Positions 25,391 through 37,109 of a DNA stretch of 64,000 nt are shown piece by piece (position 1 is the first letter of the stretch; each line of letters begins with the position of its first letter). A program made the position numbers and the translations under genes. The DNA is from Macrostomum hystrix (lineage: Eukaryota; Platyhelminthes; Macrostomidae): positions 496,001-560,000 of the forward strand of contig CATNEN010000002.1 of assembly GCA_950097015.1 (NCBI GenBank), written 5' to 3'. A model generated the notes under the pieces. The model made no database searches. It was not told the DNA's origin and was given only the letters and a program-made list of their open reading frames with translations.

Positions 25391-28300
25391 ATAATTTTAG
25401 GGGATCACGGGGATCACGAAAAATATAGAAAGGCAGGTTACTGTGCACTAGGAGTTGATTCCAAGCGACCTGCAAGTAAGCCATCAGTTTTTTAATTCGG
25501 GGAGCTGTTCGTCCTTATCCTTTGGCGCCTTTGCTTGGACAATATTTCTAAGCATTTTGTCGAGGTTTTAAGAGCATTTACAAAAAATGTACAAAAATCT
25601 GGTTATCGCAAATCAAAAAAATGTACAATTCAAAAATTTAAAAAATGTGAAAGTGCGCATTGCATTAAAGATTGGATACTATATCTTACCTTGCATTTTA
25701 CATTTCTTGCTTTCGCATCTTCATGTCCATGTCCTACGATAATACTAAAAATGCTCGCCTATTTTCTTTGTGCAACATATATATCAGGTGAAATGTGTCT
25801 AAAGCGTTTTAAAAAAAAAAGTTTTTACTGATATAAATAACACAACAGAGATCCTTATTTTCTCATATGTTACAATTTTGATTTACGATTTAGAAGACTG
25901 CGCACTAACACAAACTGTTTTGTTTTCTAATGTGCGCGCACGCATCGCATCTCACGAAACCTTAGTCGTACTTAATAAAGTTAATATTAGTATTAGTCTC
26001 TCTATATAGCGAACAATGTATATAAATATGAGTGTGTTTATATTTATCTATCAAATACCTTTTTAGGGCCTACCTAACTTAAAGACATTAATCTGCAGCC
26101 CAGCCACTACAGTGAGGTTTTTATATTATATTTTAGGAGTATATATGAGTATATGTTATACTCCTTCATAATGTAGGCCTATAAATTTGCTGGTACCAGC
26201 TGGTGTTGCCTACTAACTATTAATAGTGGCATAAGCATTATAGTATGGTTCCAGTCATAATTTAAACTGAAAGTTGTGCAATGAATGAAAGTAACACTAG
26301 CAATATACCTAGATTTAAATTTAAATATTGTTGCACTGGTGGCATAGTCTGTTGCTGAAATAAACCCATGGTCCATAGAAAGTAGTGGCTCTGATGTGGC
26401 ACCCATATTGTGGATGTTTTTTCTGGTTTGCCATAATTTTTTTTGACTTGACACATTCTAGAAATTTATAATGGTGTAGGCCTACATAACAGAAACCCCC
26501 GGTATCCCAAATGTATGTCACACATTCTGCAATATGGCATCATTCAATTCTTGGTAACTTGGGTTTGAGCAGAATTTCTAATTTCGCAACAACTTCAGCT
26601 TCACTCATAGATTCACCCATAATCCAGTAGCATGTTCTCCCTAGCATGCACCCATAGTCAGTAAGGTAGCAGTGTGTGCTGGAAAACAATTTACAACTAA
26701 AAAAATTGTGCACCATGTATGTACCCCATAGTCCAGATCATGCTAAGTGCAGTTAAAACAAAATCATAGAGTTTTCTTTGGCACCCTAATGCCAAGCAGA
26801 TACATGTGAAGATATATTGTGATTACTTTTTGTATGCCATAAAGTTTTAATGTAGGCTCCAATTTCAAAAATTTTTTTAGTTTTAATTTTAACATGTCTA
26901 GCATTTTTTAACTAAGTTATTTAAGCAAATTATATTGCCTATTAGCATTAAATTGTTTCATGAAAAAGTTAATTTATGCAAATATTATATTCCATGATGC
27001 ATTACTTAAGACATTCAACAGATCATACCTTTTTGAACTGAATAAAGTCTTAAGTCTTAGTATTATAATTTTGTAATAGCTACTAATTTTAATTATGAAA
27101 GTTTTTTTCAGTTTTGTGTATACTCATACCACGTTATAGACAAGTAAGGTAAAATGCAACACAAGGGTTTGAGCAATTGTGTTGGTGTGTCTACAGGTTG
27201 CACACTGAACTTTTGCAAAGCTATGTACCAGTTTGTGTTTTTATGTGCCTCATAGATGACAGAAAAGGCCTAGTGTACCATTTCTAACATACATGCACAA
27301 CACCCAGCCAAACCGGCCAGGTGAAATGAGGGCCAAGCAAGGTAAGTCGCAAAAACTAATCGACCAAGCGCAAAAAAACAAAGGAGGGACCAAGGGACAA
27401 AAAAGGAAAGCGTGAAGAAAAGGAAAAGGGGAGAGAAAAAGAGAGCAAATGAGAGGAAACTAAGTCGTAAATAGAGCAATGAAACGAACTAAGTCGCAAA
27501 TGAGAACAAAAACTAAGTCGCACGGCTGGCTAAGATTTGGGAGGTTGTGCATGTATGATTTCTAACCACTTAGTGGTCAATTACTGCCTAACCTATGTGA
27601 ATATATAGGACCCCAATATCCACACAGACCTGATGGAGCTAGAAAAGTACATGTGATTGGCCAATGCTAAGTGCAAGCATCAAAACATCTATTGTATGGA
27701 TGCAGCCACAACATATATATAGGAGTTTTTTGACATAAAAAGTTTTGGCATTCCCTGCACTATATCTCACTGATCATTGATCACTGACCTTTTCAATATT
27801 CCTGTTTCCTTGTTAAGCAAGTTTTTTTCTCTGGACAAATTAGAGCCTAATTATCCTGATCCTGATCCTTTTTATTTATAATTTAGTTTTACACTTTGGA
27901 TCATGTCTGCTGTGCTTATAAGCTATAAAATTGTATGTGTGGCTGCCATGCTTTTGATATTGATTTGTGGCTTGCTTATATAGTAATGGACATGGTGGCA
28001 ATGTCTATAGGCCTAACTAGATTAGTTACTTCTGCAAGCCAATCTAAATTAGGAATTTTGTAATATTTAGAGTTGCACTGGTTGACCCAATCAATTTGTG
28101 GTATAGTAGGCTGCATGTTGTTTTGTATCTTTTCTGGTTTCAGGTTCAGAAGTTGTCAGACATTTTCCTTAATTTTTATAGTATTGGTATATTCTCCTGG
28201 AACTCTCCATTTTCTTTTTGTGGATGTTCCAAGTTGAACATATTATTAAAAGTTTCATGCTTAAACTAAGGTATAATAAATTCCTAAAATGAGGTTGACA

Positions 28301-28479
28301 CCAAATATCCACATTTAATGGCCCCAATACTCTAGTAAAGCAACTTTGTCTGCTAATTATTGCTTATTAATCATACTAGTAAAAATTCTAATGACACTAG
28401 TTTGACTCTAGTTTGACTCTAGTTTGACTTATGACTTAAAGGTCAAAGGTTTATTCCACTGGATCACTAGATAAATTTG
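25391..28479. other. AT-rich DNA without supported genes
   Basis: Long AT-rich stretch with only chance open frames and a purine-rich tract near 27370-27450. No exons, tandem arrays or SINEs are seen. Confidence 0.55.
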
Positions 28480-28685
28480 ATTACTCTGCATTGCTTCAGT
28501 TCACCTAGCTGTTAAATGGGTACCAGCATCTGCTGGGTTATTTGATGGTTCGTTTGGCATCTCCCCAGTCCATTGACTGAACAACTTTACACAGGGTTCA
28601 GATGAGCTGTGCATTTGCTGTAGCTGTGCTGTTGGCTACACATAAGGTCTGATTAGGCCAGGTGTAATCAATTATTTTACTCGTA
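28480..28685 (+). mobile_element. SINE-A, 5'-truncated copy
   Basis: It matches the tail of the 10510 copy from ctgcattgcttcagttcac through the ggccag end. The tRNA-like head is missing, as expected for a 5'-truncated retrocopy. Confidence 0.7.
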
Positions 28686-28689
28686 TATT

Positions 28690-29409
28690 GTCATTATTGA
28701 AGACAACAGACAGTTTTCTGTAGTCCATTTTGTCTGTAGTCCATAGTGGTAGTCCATTTTCTAGACTAAGGCTAGTCTATACTCGCCTAGGCAGCTGGCT
28801 TCAAAAGTAGCAAATGACAATGGATTCTGCAGTAGCCATTGAAATTAATAAAAAAGTCGATTTTAGTTCAATTACTTTTATCTTGCATGCATCTAGACTA
28901 GCTAGCTGCTAGTAACTAGTACAGAATGGGTTTGATGGGTTTGTTTCAGCTTTCATCGGTTATTAGACTATAATTGACAGGTCTTATTGTCGAATTTTGA
29001 AACACATAATGAAATGTGTATAAGTTTTCGCATAAAACATTTCTTGCTACTCTTAAGTAATAGTTCGCTGATTTTTATTTCGTACCTGTTTAGATAGCGG
29101 TTTCAAAATTTACGGCCTTTACTACTGCTATTTCTATAGTATAATCCTTTCAACCCAGCGTGTGCGATAGATTAGTTATTAATGAAAGCTTCATCCCCAA
29201 TCGGTGTCCATAGCAACGCCATCTAGAAATAAATAATTCAACCGAAACATCTGCCTAGTCTAGTCAGATCTTTTCTGCAATCGCTGAACCAGGCCAGTAT
29301 TTTAATATAGCATCCAAATCCGAAATAAAGCAGTCTAGGGCGGATATTCAGCTTATATTAATTGGTACAGGAGAGGTTTTGCCCGCAAGAGTTTTTACAA
29401 CAGCTAAAA
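28690..29409. other. No supported gene; likely 5' flank of the 29410 gene
   Basis: AT-rich sequence without exons or arrays. It precedes the ATG at 29410. Confidence 0.45.
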
Positions 29410-30788
29410 ATGTCTCAACCCGAGCCGCTGCTTGCGACTCTGCACTACTTTGGTCCACGAATTTATCACGAAGTGCCTGACTGCAGAGGTGGTGAGTGAG
29501 CTAATGGTCCACTACCGACCTTAATAATCATAATAATAATAATTGCAGGAGGGCTGCGGGCAATGGCACATCATTCGGTGACACTAGACCCGCAGCCAGC
29601 GAGGAGGCAATTCTGCACATCTCACTGACTCCTGAGCACACATCCACAGATACCGTACGCAGGCACACAATCATACGGGTGTGTACATCTGCCCTGACTT
29701 TCTCATCGTCAGGCAGTGTACACTCTTAGTGTGGCCCTTAAGTGTGTAAATTGCTCGAAAAGCCCCTAAGCCTTCTCTCCGCGGCTGTGCCTCAAATGGC
29801 CTCGCCACGGATTCGAGCTCAGGAACATAAGCATTAGACCGCTGTCCATGCCACTCACCCTCGCTACTGCCAATCTTTCTGGCAAGAAATATCTGCTACC
29901 CGTGTTTAAACAATCTTTAACGATTGACTTGTCCTTGAAATGCGAGCAGAATCCCATGGCTATGGACCTGACTGGTTAGCTCAGTCTATGTGCTCAAGCC
30001 GCTGCTGCCAACAGAAGCAAAGACGGCAAGACAGAGCCCGCCGCCACTGCTGCTGCTGCCGCCACTGGCGCTGCAGCTGTCCGTCAGTGTGCTCAACCCC
30101 AGTGCGCCTGTTTCTCAGCATGACCTGCCTGACTGCCACACTGGCCCTAGTTGCCGCTATCCTGCTAATCCTAGGAGCCAAGTTTGCCGATACAGCCAGC
30201 TCCGTAGTCGGCCTAGTTACCATGGCAATGGGTGCCCTAGTCGCCTGCCTAGCCGCTGCTCTGTGGCTAACTTTGCTCTGTCGGTGCGATGGACGCATTT
30301 GTTGCTGTCGCAAGCGGATCGTTGCCCCTGGCAACCAGTGCCCAAGCGGCAGTGATCGAAACGCTATCCTAACGAGTGAAGCTGGCGAACCGCAGCTGTC
30401 TGATTGTCAGCAACGGCAGCAGCAGCCGCATTCAAGATTTCAGCCGCCATCATTTGAGCCAGTCTACCAAACCTCTAACGAAGGTGAAGAAGCTGCTCGA
30501 AATTTGTCGAGGCCTTCAACAGCGGTTGTCAGTATTGTGGCCGAGAAGTCTTACGCCTCTGATTATTCAGCTTCTGGCTCTGCGACTGGTTCTAATTCCT
30601 CTTCTTATTCTTCTTCGACTAGCTCTTATTCCGCATCGGCTTGTTCGCTTACGTCTTCCTGTTCGGCCTCGTCAACTTGTTCCTCGTATTCGAAAACAAA
30701 AACTTGCAGAAGCGATGGTTTCAGCAGCGGCAGCAGCAGAAACAAAAATATAGCTAACAACCGACTGCAGAGTATTCAAGATGCCTAA
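29410..30788 (+). CDS. Unrecognised two-TM Cys/Ser-rich protein
   Basis: Two exons, 29410-29491 and 29950-30788 (phase 1), code 306 residues. Exon 1 gives MSQPEPLLATLHYFGPRIYH. Exon 2 opens with a Cys/Arg-rich stretch (CCCCRHWRCSC, possible palmitoylation). Two hydrophobic segments follow, around LFLSMTCLTATLALVAAILL and VVGLVTMAMGALVACLAA, then a second Cys cluster (CRCDGRICCCRKR), a PPSFEPVY motif and a long Ser/Tyr/Cys-rich tail. A membrane hairpin with both ends on one side is likely. The intron contains a SINE-B copy. Alternatively the protein starts at the exon 2 ATG (29940), but the phase-matched donor GGTGAGTG and acceptor GAGCAG favour two exons. I know no matching family. Confidence 0.6.
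29524..29868 (-). mobile_element. SINE-B copy
   Basis: On the minus strand there is a tRNA-like head (A-box-like tggcatggacagcgg, B-box-like gctcgaatcc) at about 29800-29868. The element ends at ...agccctcctgcaattattattatt. It lies in the intron of the 29410 gene. Confidence 0.75.
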
Positions 30789-30869
30789 CCTGAGACAGAC
30801 TTCTGTGTGATTTCCTTATTGCGAGTTTAATCGGCTAGGATATTTCTAAGATTCCTATATTAAACAGGT

Positions 30870-31455
30870 TTTCACTCCTAGATACTATAGGATTTCACTC
30901 CTAGATTCTTTAGGATTTCACTCCTAGATTCTTTAGGATTTCACTCCTAGATTCTATAGGATTTCACTCCTAGATTCTTTAGGATTTCACTCCTAGATTC
31001 TATAGGATTTCACTCCTAGATTCTATAGGATTTCACTCCTAGATTCTATAGGATTTCACTCCTAGATACTATGGGAATTCACTCCTAGATTCTATAGGAT
31101 TTCACTCCTAGATTCTTTAGGATTTCACTCCTAGATTCTATAGGATTTTACTCCTAGATTCTATAGGATTTTACTCCTAGATTCTATAGGATTTTACTCC
31201 TAGATTCTTTAGGATTTCACTCCTAGATTCTATAGGATTTCACTCCTAGATTCTATAGGATTTTACTCCTAGATTCTATAGGATTTCACTCCTAGATTCT
31301 TTAGGATTTCACTCCTAGATTCTATAGGATTTCACTCCTAGATTCTATAGGATTTCACTCCTAGATTCTATAGGATTTCACTCCTAGATTCTATAGGATT
31401 TCACTCCTAGATTCTATAGGATTTCACTCCTAGATTCTATAGGATTTTACTCCTA
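30870..31455. repeat. 23 bp minisatellite downstream of the 29410 gene
   Basis: About 25 units of ggatttcactcctagattctata, with tata/ttta and ttca/ttta variants. It lies just downstream of the stop at 30788, possibly in the 3' UTR. Confidence 0.95.
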
Positions 31456-31459
31456 TATC

Positions 31460-32155
31460 CTTTCAGACTACACTGTAACAGCAAATTTTTTGCGGTGGGA
31501 TTTAGTTTTATTTCATTAACCTAATTTTGATCAATTCGTGTGTTTACTTGATTTTATTAGTTAACTGAAGTATTAGATTTTAATTAAAATAATTACGAGT
31601 GTATCATATTCGCACTAGCAAGTCCTAAGGACCAATTTTGATGCACCTTATATGTTCCGTAAGGTAATTGTTAAACAATCATTTCATTGATTATCCTCTT
31701 GTTTGACAGATATTACCCCTGCAAACTGAGTTGAAAATTTGAAATGCGATTCAGTATCAATTGAAGGGAAAGCTAATGTAATTAACACATTATAGGACTA
31801 TCCTTTGAACTAATTATAGATTCGATGATTCGCCCTCAAAGAGATAGTCAGCAAGTCACACATCGTTAAGATCAAAGCTGTTCCACACTTTTGATCAATT
31901 GAGTCTCATTCGCCAGTCACAGTCTAAAATTTCCGGAAGTTGCAATGACTGTCGCTGCCTATTCGCCTTTTTGGCATTGTATCATTAACTGAAACAGCGC
32001 ACAGACTTAAGAATATTATTTATGCACATAAACATATAAACTTCTCTTGTTTGCTTGACTTGGATTCTAAGCACACAAATTATGACAATGAGAATACTGG
32101 AATTAAGGTGACTAAAGACAATGCCGATTTAAATATTAGCTAGCACAGACTAATG
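31460..32155. other. No supported gene
   Basis: AT-rich spacer between two arrays. No exon or repeat is visible. Confidence 0.6.
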
Positions 32156-32960
32156 TTTGTGCTGACTTGAGGGGTGTATCTTGACTGAAATGAGGTGGTT
32201 GTCTTGACAGGAGTGAGGTGGTTGTCTTGACTGAAGTGAGGTGTTTGTCTTTGCTGGAGTGAGGTGTTTGTCTTGGCTGGAGTGAGGTGTTTGTCTTGGC
32301 TGGAGTGAGGTGGTTGTCTTGACTGAAGTGAGGTGTTTGTCTTTGCTGGAGTGAGGTGTTTGTCTTGGCTGGAGTGAGGAGGTTGTCTTGACTGGAGTGG
32401 GGAGGTTGTCTTGACTGAAGTGAGGTGTTTGTCTTTGCTGGAGTGAGGTGTTTGTCTTGGCTGGAGTGAGGTGTTTGTCTTGGCTGGAGTGAGGTGGTTG
32501 TCTTGACTGAAGTGAGGTGTTTGTCTTTGCTGGAGTGAGGTGTTTGTCTTGGCTGGAGTGAGGTGGTTGTCTTGGCTGGAGTGGGGAGGTTGTCTTGACT
32601 GGAGTGAGGTGGTTGTCTTGACAGGAGTGAGGTGGTTGTCTTGACAGGAGTGAGGTGGTTGTCTTGACTGAAGTGAGGTGTTTGTCTTTGCTGGAGTGAG
32701 GTGTTTGTCTTGGCTGGAGTGAGGTGGTTGTCTTGACTGAAGTGAGGTGTTTGTCTTTGCTGGAGTGAGGTGTTTGTCTTGGCTGGAGTGAGGTGCTTGT
32801 CTTTGCTGGAGTGAGGTGTTTGTCTTGGCTGGAGTGAGGTGGTTGTCTTGGCTGGAGTGGGGAGGTTGTCTTGACTGGAGTGAGGTGGTTGTCTTGACAG
32901 GAGTGAGGTGGTTGTCTTGACAGGAGTGAGGTGGTTGTCTTCGCTGGATTGAGGTTGATG
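32156..32960. repeat. 23 bp minisatellite upstream of TACO1
   Basis: About 35 units of gtcttggctggagtgaggtgttt with several variants. A 23 bp period makes all three frames similar, so the 276-codon minus-strand frame is a repeat artefact. The gtgaggtggttgtc core resembles the arrays at 34725 and 35785. Confidence 0.93.
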
Positions 32961-33019
32961 GTGCATAAAGTATGTGTCTACTAGGGTGAAATCTGTATTT
33001 TGAGTAGAACTCTAAGAGG

Positions 33020-33027
33020 CCTATAAA
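33020..33027 (+). promoter_or_regulatory. Candidate TATA box of TACO1
   Basis: CTATAAAA occurs about 60 bp before the first TACO1-like codons. If this is the promoter, the transit sequence would begin without an in-frame ATG, so the assignment is tentative. Confidence 0.35.
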
Positions 33028-33080
33028 AACGTGTTAATCAGCGGTCTCAGCTTTCCGGCCCTGTCGTGTTCCTATTGCAG

Positions 33081-35729
33081 TCGCGCCTCTTGTCCCGCTT
33101 ACTCTTCCGCCCGCTGGGCGCATCCAATGTGTGGTGTAACGCAGCGGCCCTGCCAATCGCCTCGGCAATGCCGTGGAAAATCGAGCGGCGTCTGGCGGGT
33201 CACTCGCGCTGGCAGAATGTGCGCTCCGATAAGGAGGCCGGCATGGCCCAGAAGCGGTCACTGATGACCAATTATCTGCGCCTGTTGCGCAAGGCTATTA
33301 TCGATGGCAACGGTAGCACCAGCATGCAGGCCAATGTGCACCTGAAGGCGGTGTTCGACCGAGCCAAGTCTGACAATGTGCCGCTGAAAACTTTAGAAAA
33401 GATGCTGGCCTCCAAGTCCAAAGATGGAGTCGAGCCTTATGTGGTGGAGGTGCGTGGCCGAGGCGGCATTTGTCTACTGGTCCAGTGCAACAGCCCCGCT
33501 AAGACCAAGAGCAGGCAGGATGTGAGTGGGGATTTCACTGCCTTCAATCTGCCTTTTGCTTGAATTGGGATATCATGATGGTTCTAGGCTATTGGGATAT
33601 ACTCGTAGTGGGATAATAATTGGCTATTGTTATAATAATAATAATAATTGCAGGAGGGCTGCGGGCAATGGCACATCATTCGGTGACACTAGACCCGCAG
33701 CCAGCGAGGAGGCAATTCTGCACATCTCGCTGACTCCTGAGCACACACGCACACAGATACTGTACGCAGGCACACGCTCACACAGGTGTGTACATCTGCT
33801 CTGACTTTCTCATCGTCAGGCAGTGTACACTCTCACTGTTCATTGGAGGTTGGCCCTCATGGGCGTAAAATATGCACGACAAGCCCCCAAGCCTTCTCTC
33901 AGCGGCTGCTCCCCATGTAAATGTGGCCTCGCCGTGGAATCGAACTTAGGGACCTTGGTGCGAGAGGCAAACGCGTTAACCGCTCTGCCACTCACCCCCA
34001 GGCTATTTAAATGTCGTGGGATAATAAGAAACGGGATAGATAAGACACAGGAGAGATTAGAAAGGGAAGAGATGAGACACGGGAGAGATTAGAAAGGGAG
34101 AGATAAGACACGGGAGAGATTAGAAAGGGATTATATAAGACAGGATGCTATAGGTGTCGTAAGGGGCAACGGGCCGGATTTTAAGCTTCGAGGGCCGCAT
34201 CTGGCATCCGGGCCAGAGTTTGCCGACCCCAGGGTTTAAGGCTTAGATGCTTGCTATTTTTCCCTTTGAAGTTAAAGTGATTAGCAAATGGAAAATTGGG
34301 AATGAGGATGACGAAGTTAAAAATAAACAGTTTCAACGTCCTCTAAGATTTGGAAAGAAAATATTTTAACTTGACATTTTATTACGAGCTAGAGCTATGC
34401 ATAATTATAAAGTTGCATGTTATGCCTAGTAGGCTTGCATAGGGTATAAAATAGTGTGGATTAACTTTGCATTTGGGGGTTAAAATTCCTTAATTTCGAT
34501 TATATTTTGGGTAGGAATAGTTATTGTAAATTGTATTCTAAATTGCTTCATAATTTATTATAATTCCATGATATATTTAGGGTACCACAATATTCGGAAA
34601 TATTATCCAATTTTATCAGGCATTCGCATCACAAGAAGTGTTTTACGTGACAGTTTTTTTAAGTCCAAACAAATTTGGGGAATAGAACGAAAGTTGTTTA
34701 AAAAAAATTTTGTTGTGATTGTGGGCGTCTTGGGTGAGGCGAGTTTGTAGGTTGAGGTGGGTGTCTGAGGTGAGTTGGTTGTCTGGGTTGAGGTTAGTGT
34801 CTAGATTGAGTTGGTTGTCTGGGATGAGGTGGGTGTCTGGGGTGAGGTGGGTGTCTAGGTTGAGTTGGTTGTCTGGGATGAGGTGGGTGTCTGGGATGAG
34901 GTGGGTGTCTGGGGTGAGGTGGGTGTCTAGATTGAGGTGAGTGTCTCGGGTGAGGTGGGTGTCTAGGTTGAGTTGGTTGTCTGGGGTGAGGTGGGTGTCT
35001 GGGGTGAGGTGGGTCTCTAGGATGAGGTGGGTGTCTAGGTTGAGTTGGTTGTCTGGGATGAGGTGGGTGTCTGGGGTGAGGTGGGTGTCTGGGATGAGGT
35101 GGGTGTCTAGGATGAGGTGGGTGTCTGGGGTGAGTTGGTTGTCTGGGATGAGGTGGGTGTCTGGGATGAGGTGGGTGTCTGGGGTGAGGTGGGTGTCTAG
35201 GTTGAGGTGGGTGTCGAATTATTAATTCATTCTAAGCTAAAAAAATAAGCTAAAATCTCATTAAGTCATGCTTGCCCTTTTACCGCAGATTACAAATCAA
35301 GTGAAACGCATTGGTCTGGAAGTGGCTGGCATAGATTCATCAGTTAGTAAAAGCTTCTTCGATAAGAAGGGCAGCGTTGAGGTGTCGCACGATCCAGTGA
35401 AACTGTCAAACTTGGATCAGGCCACTGAGCTGGCGTTGGAGTTCGACTGCGCTGATGTTCGCTTCGAGGACAGCGACAGCGCCGATGGCGGCGGCGGCAT
35501 TTTCGTGTTCGAATGCGCTCCAACCTCCGTTGACCTGGTAGCCGAGGGTCTTCGGTCTTCCGGCCTGTCTGTCCTGGATGCATCTGTGCGCTACGAGCCA
35601 TTCGAACGAGTCGAATTAGATTCGGAAACTTTGCAATTGTTAAACGAATTAGTTGATCGAATACGCGAACAAGTCGACGGAGTTGTTCAGGTGTTTGACA
35701 ACGTCACAGAGGTTGGCAGCAATTGCTGA
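33081..35729 (+). CDS. TACO1: TACO1 / YebC-family mitochondrial translation activator
   Basis: Exons are 33081-33521 and 35289-35729 (phase 0), about 293 codons, close to animal TACO1 length. The family motif AGHSRWQNVR is followed by the helical region with DRAKSDNVPLKTLEKML. The signature YVVEVRGRGGICLLVQCNS and the second-domain start VKRIGLEVAG...FDKKGSVEV come next. TACO1 assists translation of mitochondrially encoded COX1; bacterial YebC homologues act on the ribosome or as regulators. The Arg/Leu-rich stretch SRLLSRLLFRPLGAS looks like a mitochondrial transit peptide, but it has no upstream in-frame ATG. The first in-frame ATG is 33168, only eight residues before AGHSRW. A 5' exon spliced at TTCCTATTGCAG (33069-33080) would solve this. 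The intron holds a SINE-B and an 18 bp array. Confidence 0.9.
33630..34003 (-). mobile_element. SINE-B copy in TACO1 intron
   Basis: Minus-strand orientation, with the tRNA-like head at about 33935-34003 (B-box-like agttcgattccacgg). The element ends in (TAA)n-flanked aataataataattgcaggagggctg. It is inserted in the TACO1 intron. Confidence 0.8.
34015..34145. repeat. Short ~32 bp tandem repeat
   Basis: About three to four units of gagattagaaagggagagataagacacggga, partly degenerate, lie next to the SINE-B copy in the TACO1 intron. Confidence 0.75.
34725..35216. repeat. 18 bp G-rich minisatellite in TACO1 intron
   Basis: About 27 units of gaggtgggtgtctgggat with ggttg variants. The period is a multiple of three, so the plus strand shows a false RWVSGM-repeat open frame. 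The core gtgaggtgggtgtc resembles the flanking arrays at 32156 and 35785. Confidence 0.95.
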
Positions 35730-35784
35730 GATTGTCTGTGTTCGCTGTTTGCTACACAAAGCTTTGTATGTCAGATAATTTGTG

Positions 35785-36035
35785 TGGGTGCGCGGGGTGG
35801 GGTGGATGCACGAAGTGGGGTGGGTACGCGGAGTGGGGTTGGTACCCGGAGTGGGGTGGGTACGCGGAGTGGGGTTGGTACGCGGAGTGGGGTGGGTACG
35901 CGGAGTGGGGTTGGTACGCGAAGTGGGGTGGGTACACGTAGTGTGGTTTGTAGGCGGAGTGGGGTGGGTACGCGGAGTGGGTGGGTGTGCGGAGTAGGAT
36001 GTTTTATTGGTTGCGCAGAGTGAGGTGTGTGCTTT
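35785..36035. repeat. 18 bp G-rich minisatellite downstream of TACO1
   Basis: About 13 units of gcggagtggggtgggtac lie just 3' of the TACO1 stop at 35729. They are diverged at the right end. G-runs on one strand could form G-quadruplexes; this is inference. Confidence 0.92.
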
Positions 36036-36049
36036 GATTGAGGTAAGTG

Positions 36050-36598
36050 TGCTCATTGGGGTTTTCGTTCGCTGAATGATGTGAATCGCTTCTTTCTTGT
36101 GCCTGCTATGGATGCACACAATTTATTGTAGCGAATATTTTACTAAGAGCGTCACAGTTGTGCAGAAACAGTTTTTTTAATTTTTTGTGTTTAATCATCG
36201 CTATCTGCTATCTGTTAGATCAATTGCAAGTTCTCTGCATTCTCAGAAAAATCTTTGTTTCAATGTGCTGACGAAATACACAGATTACTAGCAGTAGCTT
36301 TGATGCTCATTTGCTGCTTCGCTTTATAGTAAAGCGTAATCAACCTGAAGCAGATATTAAGATTGCTTCCTGATATATCTCTTTGACAATATCTCTGCCA
36401 ATCCACACTGGACCAGTCACCAGATTTACAACCAGTGCTACACCCTGCACTTTGAAAGACTGTGTACAGCTGTTCAGTCCATGGACTGGGGAGCCCGCCA
36501 CCGATATAAAATTTCTACATACCCATTCTTCATCTAGGTAATCAAAGCACTTAAGCATCTCGCTTTAACAGTAGAACTTAACGAACTTAACAAAGATT
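36050..36598. other. No gene; small SINE-A fragment
   Basis: AT-rich spacer. A minus-strand SINE-A tail fragment (gtacagctgttcagtccatg) lies at about 36460-36500. Confidence 0.55.
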
Positions 36599-37106
36599 AC
36601 GGGCCAACTTTTTGTTGCGCATCTTCTGAAACAAGAATCAAGTCGCCAGTTCTTCAGACCATCGAGATATTCAATGTTTCTGGCCGAAGGTCTGATTTTT
36701 CCGATAAGCGCTAGTGTATTTCATACACCCCTATACACGAATTAGCACTGCGACTCAGTGCGGCCTTGCCAGGCCTTCAAAATTTATCAGCAAGTCACCC
36801 GAATGTGCCTGCATTATCTGTCTTCGGCGGTCACCAACCTTTATCTAGACGGACTGCTGGACCTTCAAGGGCTACAGCAGGTGGAAATAGGCCACTATAG
36901 ACGCCCTGACGCGAATTTCTCCAATTTCACTGATCAAGTCTAACTATTAGGCGCAGCTCAACCACAGGACACCATCGTCTAGTCTGTCAACCAATCAGTC
37001 ATTACCTAGCGCTGTTAGCATTCAGGCGCTGCCAAAAAATTACAGTTTCTCGAAATTCCCGCCTTGGTATAAAACCGGGCGGCAAAATGGCTCGGAAGTC
37101 TTACTG
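36599..37106 (+). repeat. Dispersed ~510 bp repeat, copy 2
   Basis: Second copy of the element at 22019-22536, in the same orientation. It ends after TATAAAA (about 37068) and aaaATGGCT. From the ATG at 37087 a basic 48-codon frame (MARKSYCKGHKF...) is open here, but the copy at 22 kb has a stop after three codons, so coding is not supported. Confidence 0.75.
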
Positions 37107-37109
37107 CAA

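Noticed and set aside
32136-32966. 276-codon Thr/Ser/Gln/Lys-rich repeat protein on the minus strand
   Set aside because: The unit is 23 bp, so the apparent 23-residue protein period is just three DNA units; no promoter, splice sites or non-repetitive domain accompany it.
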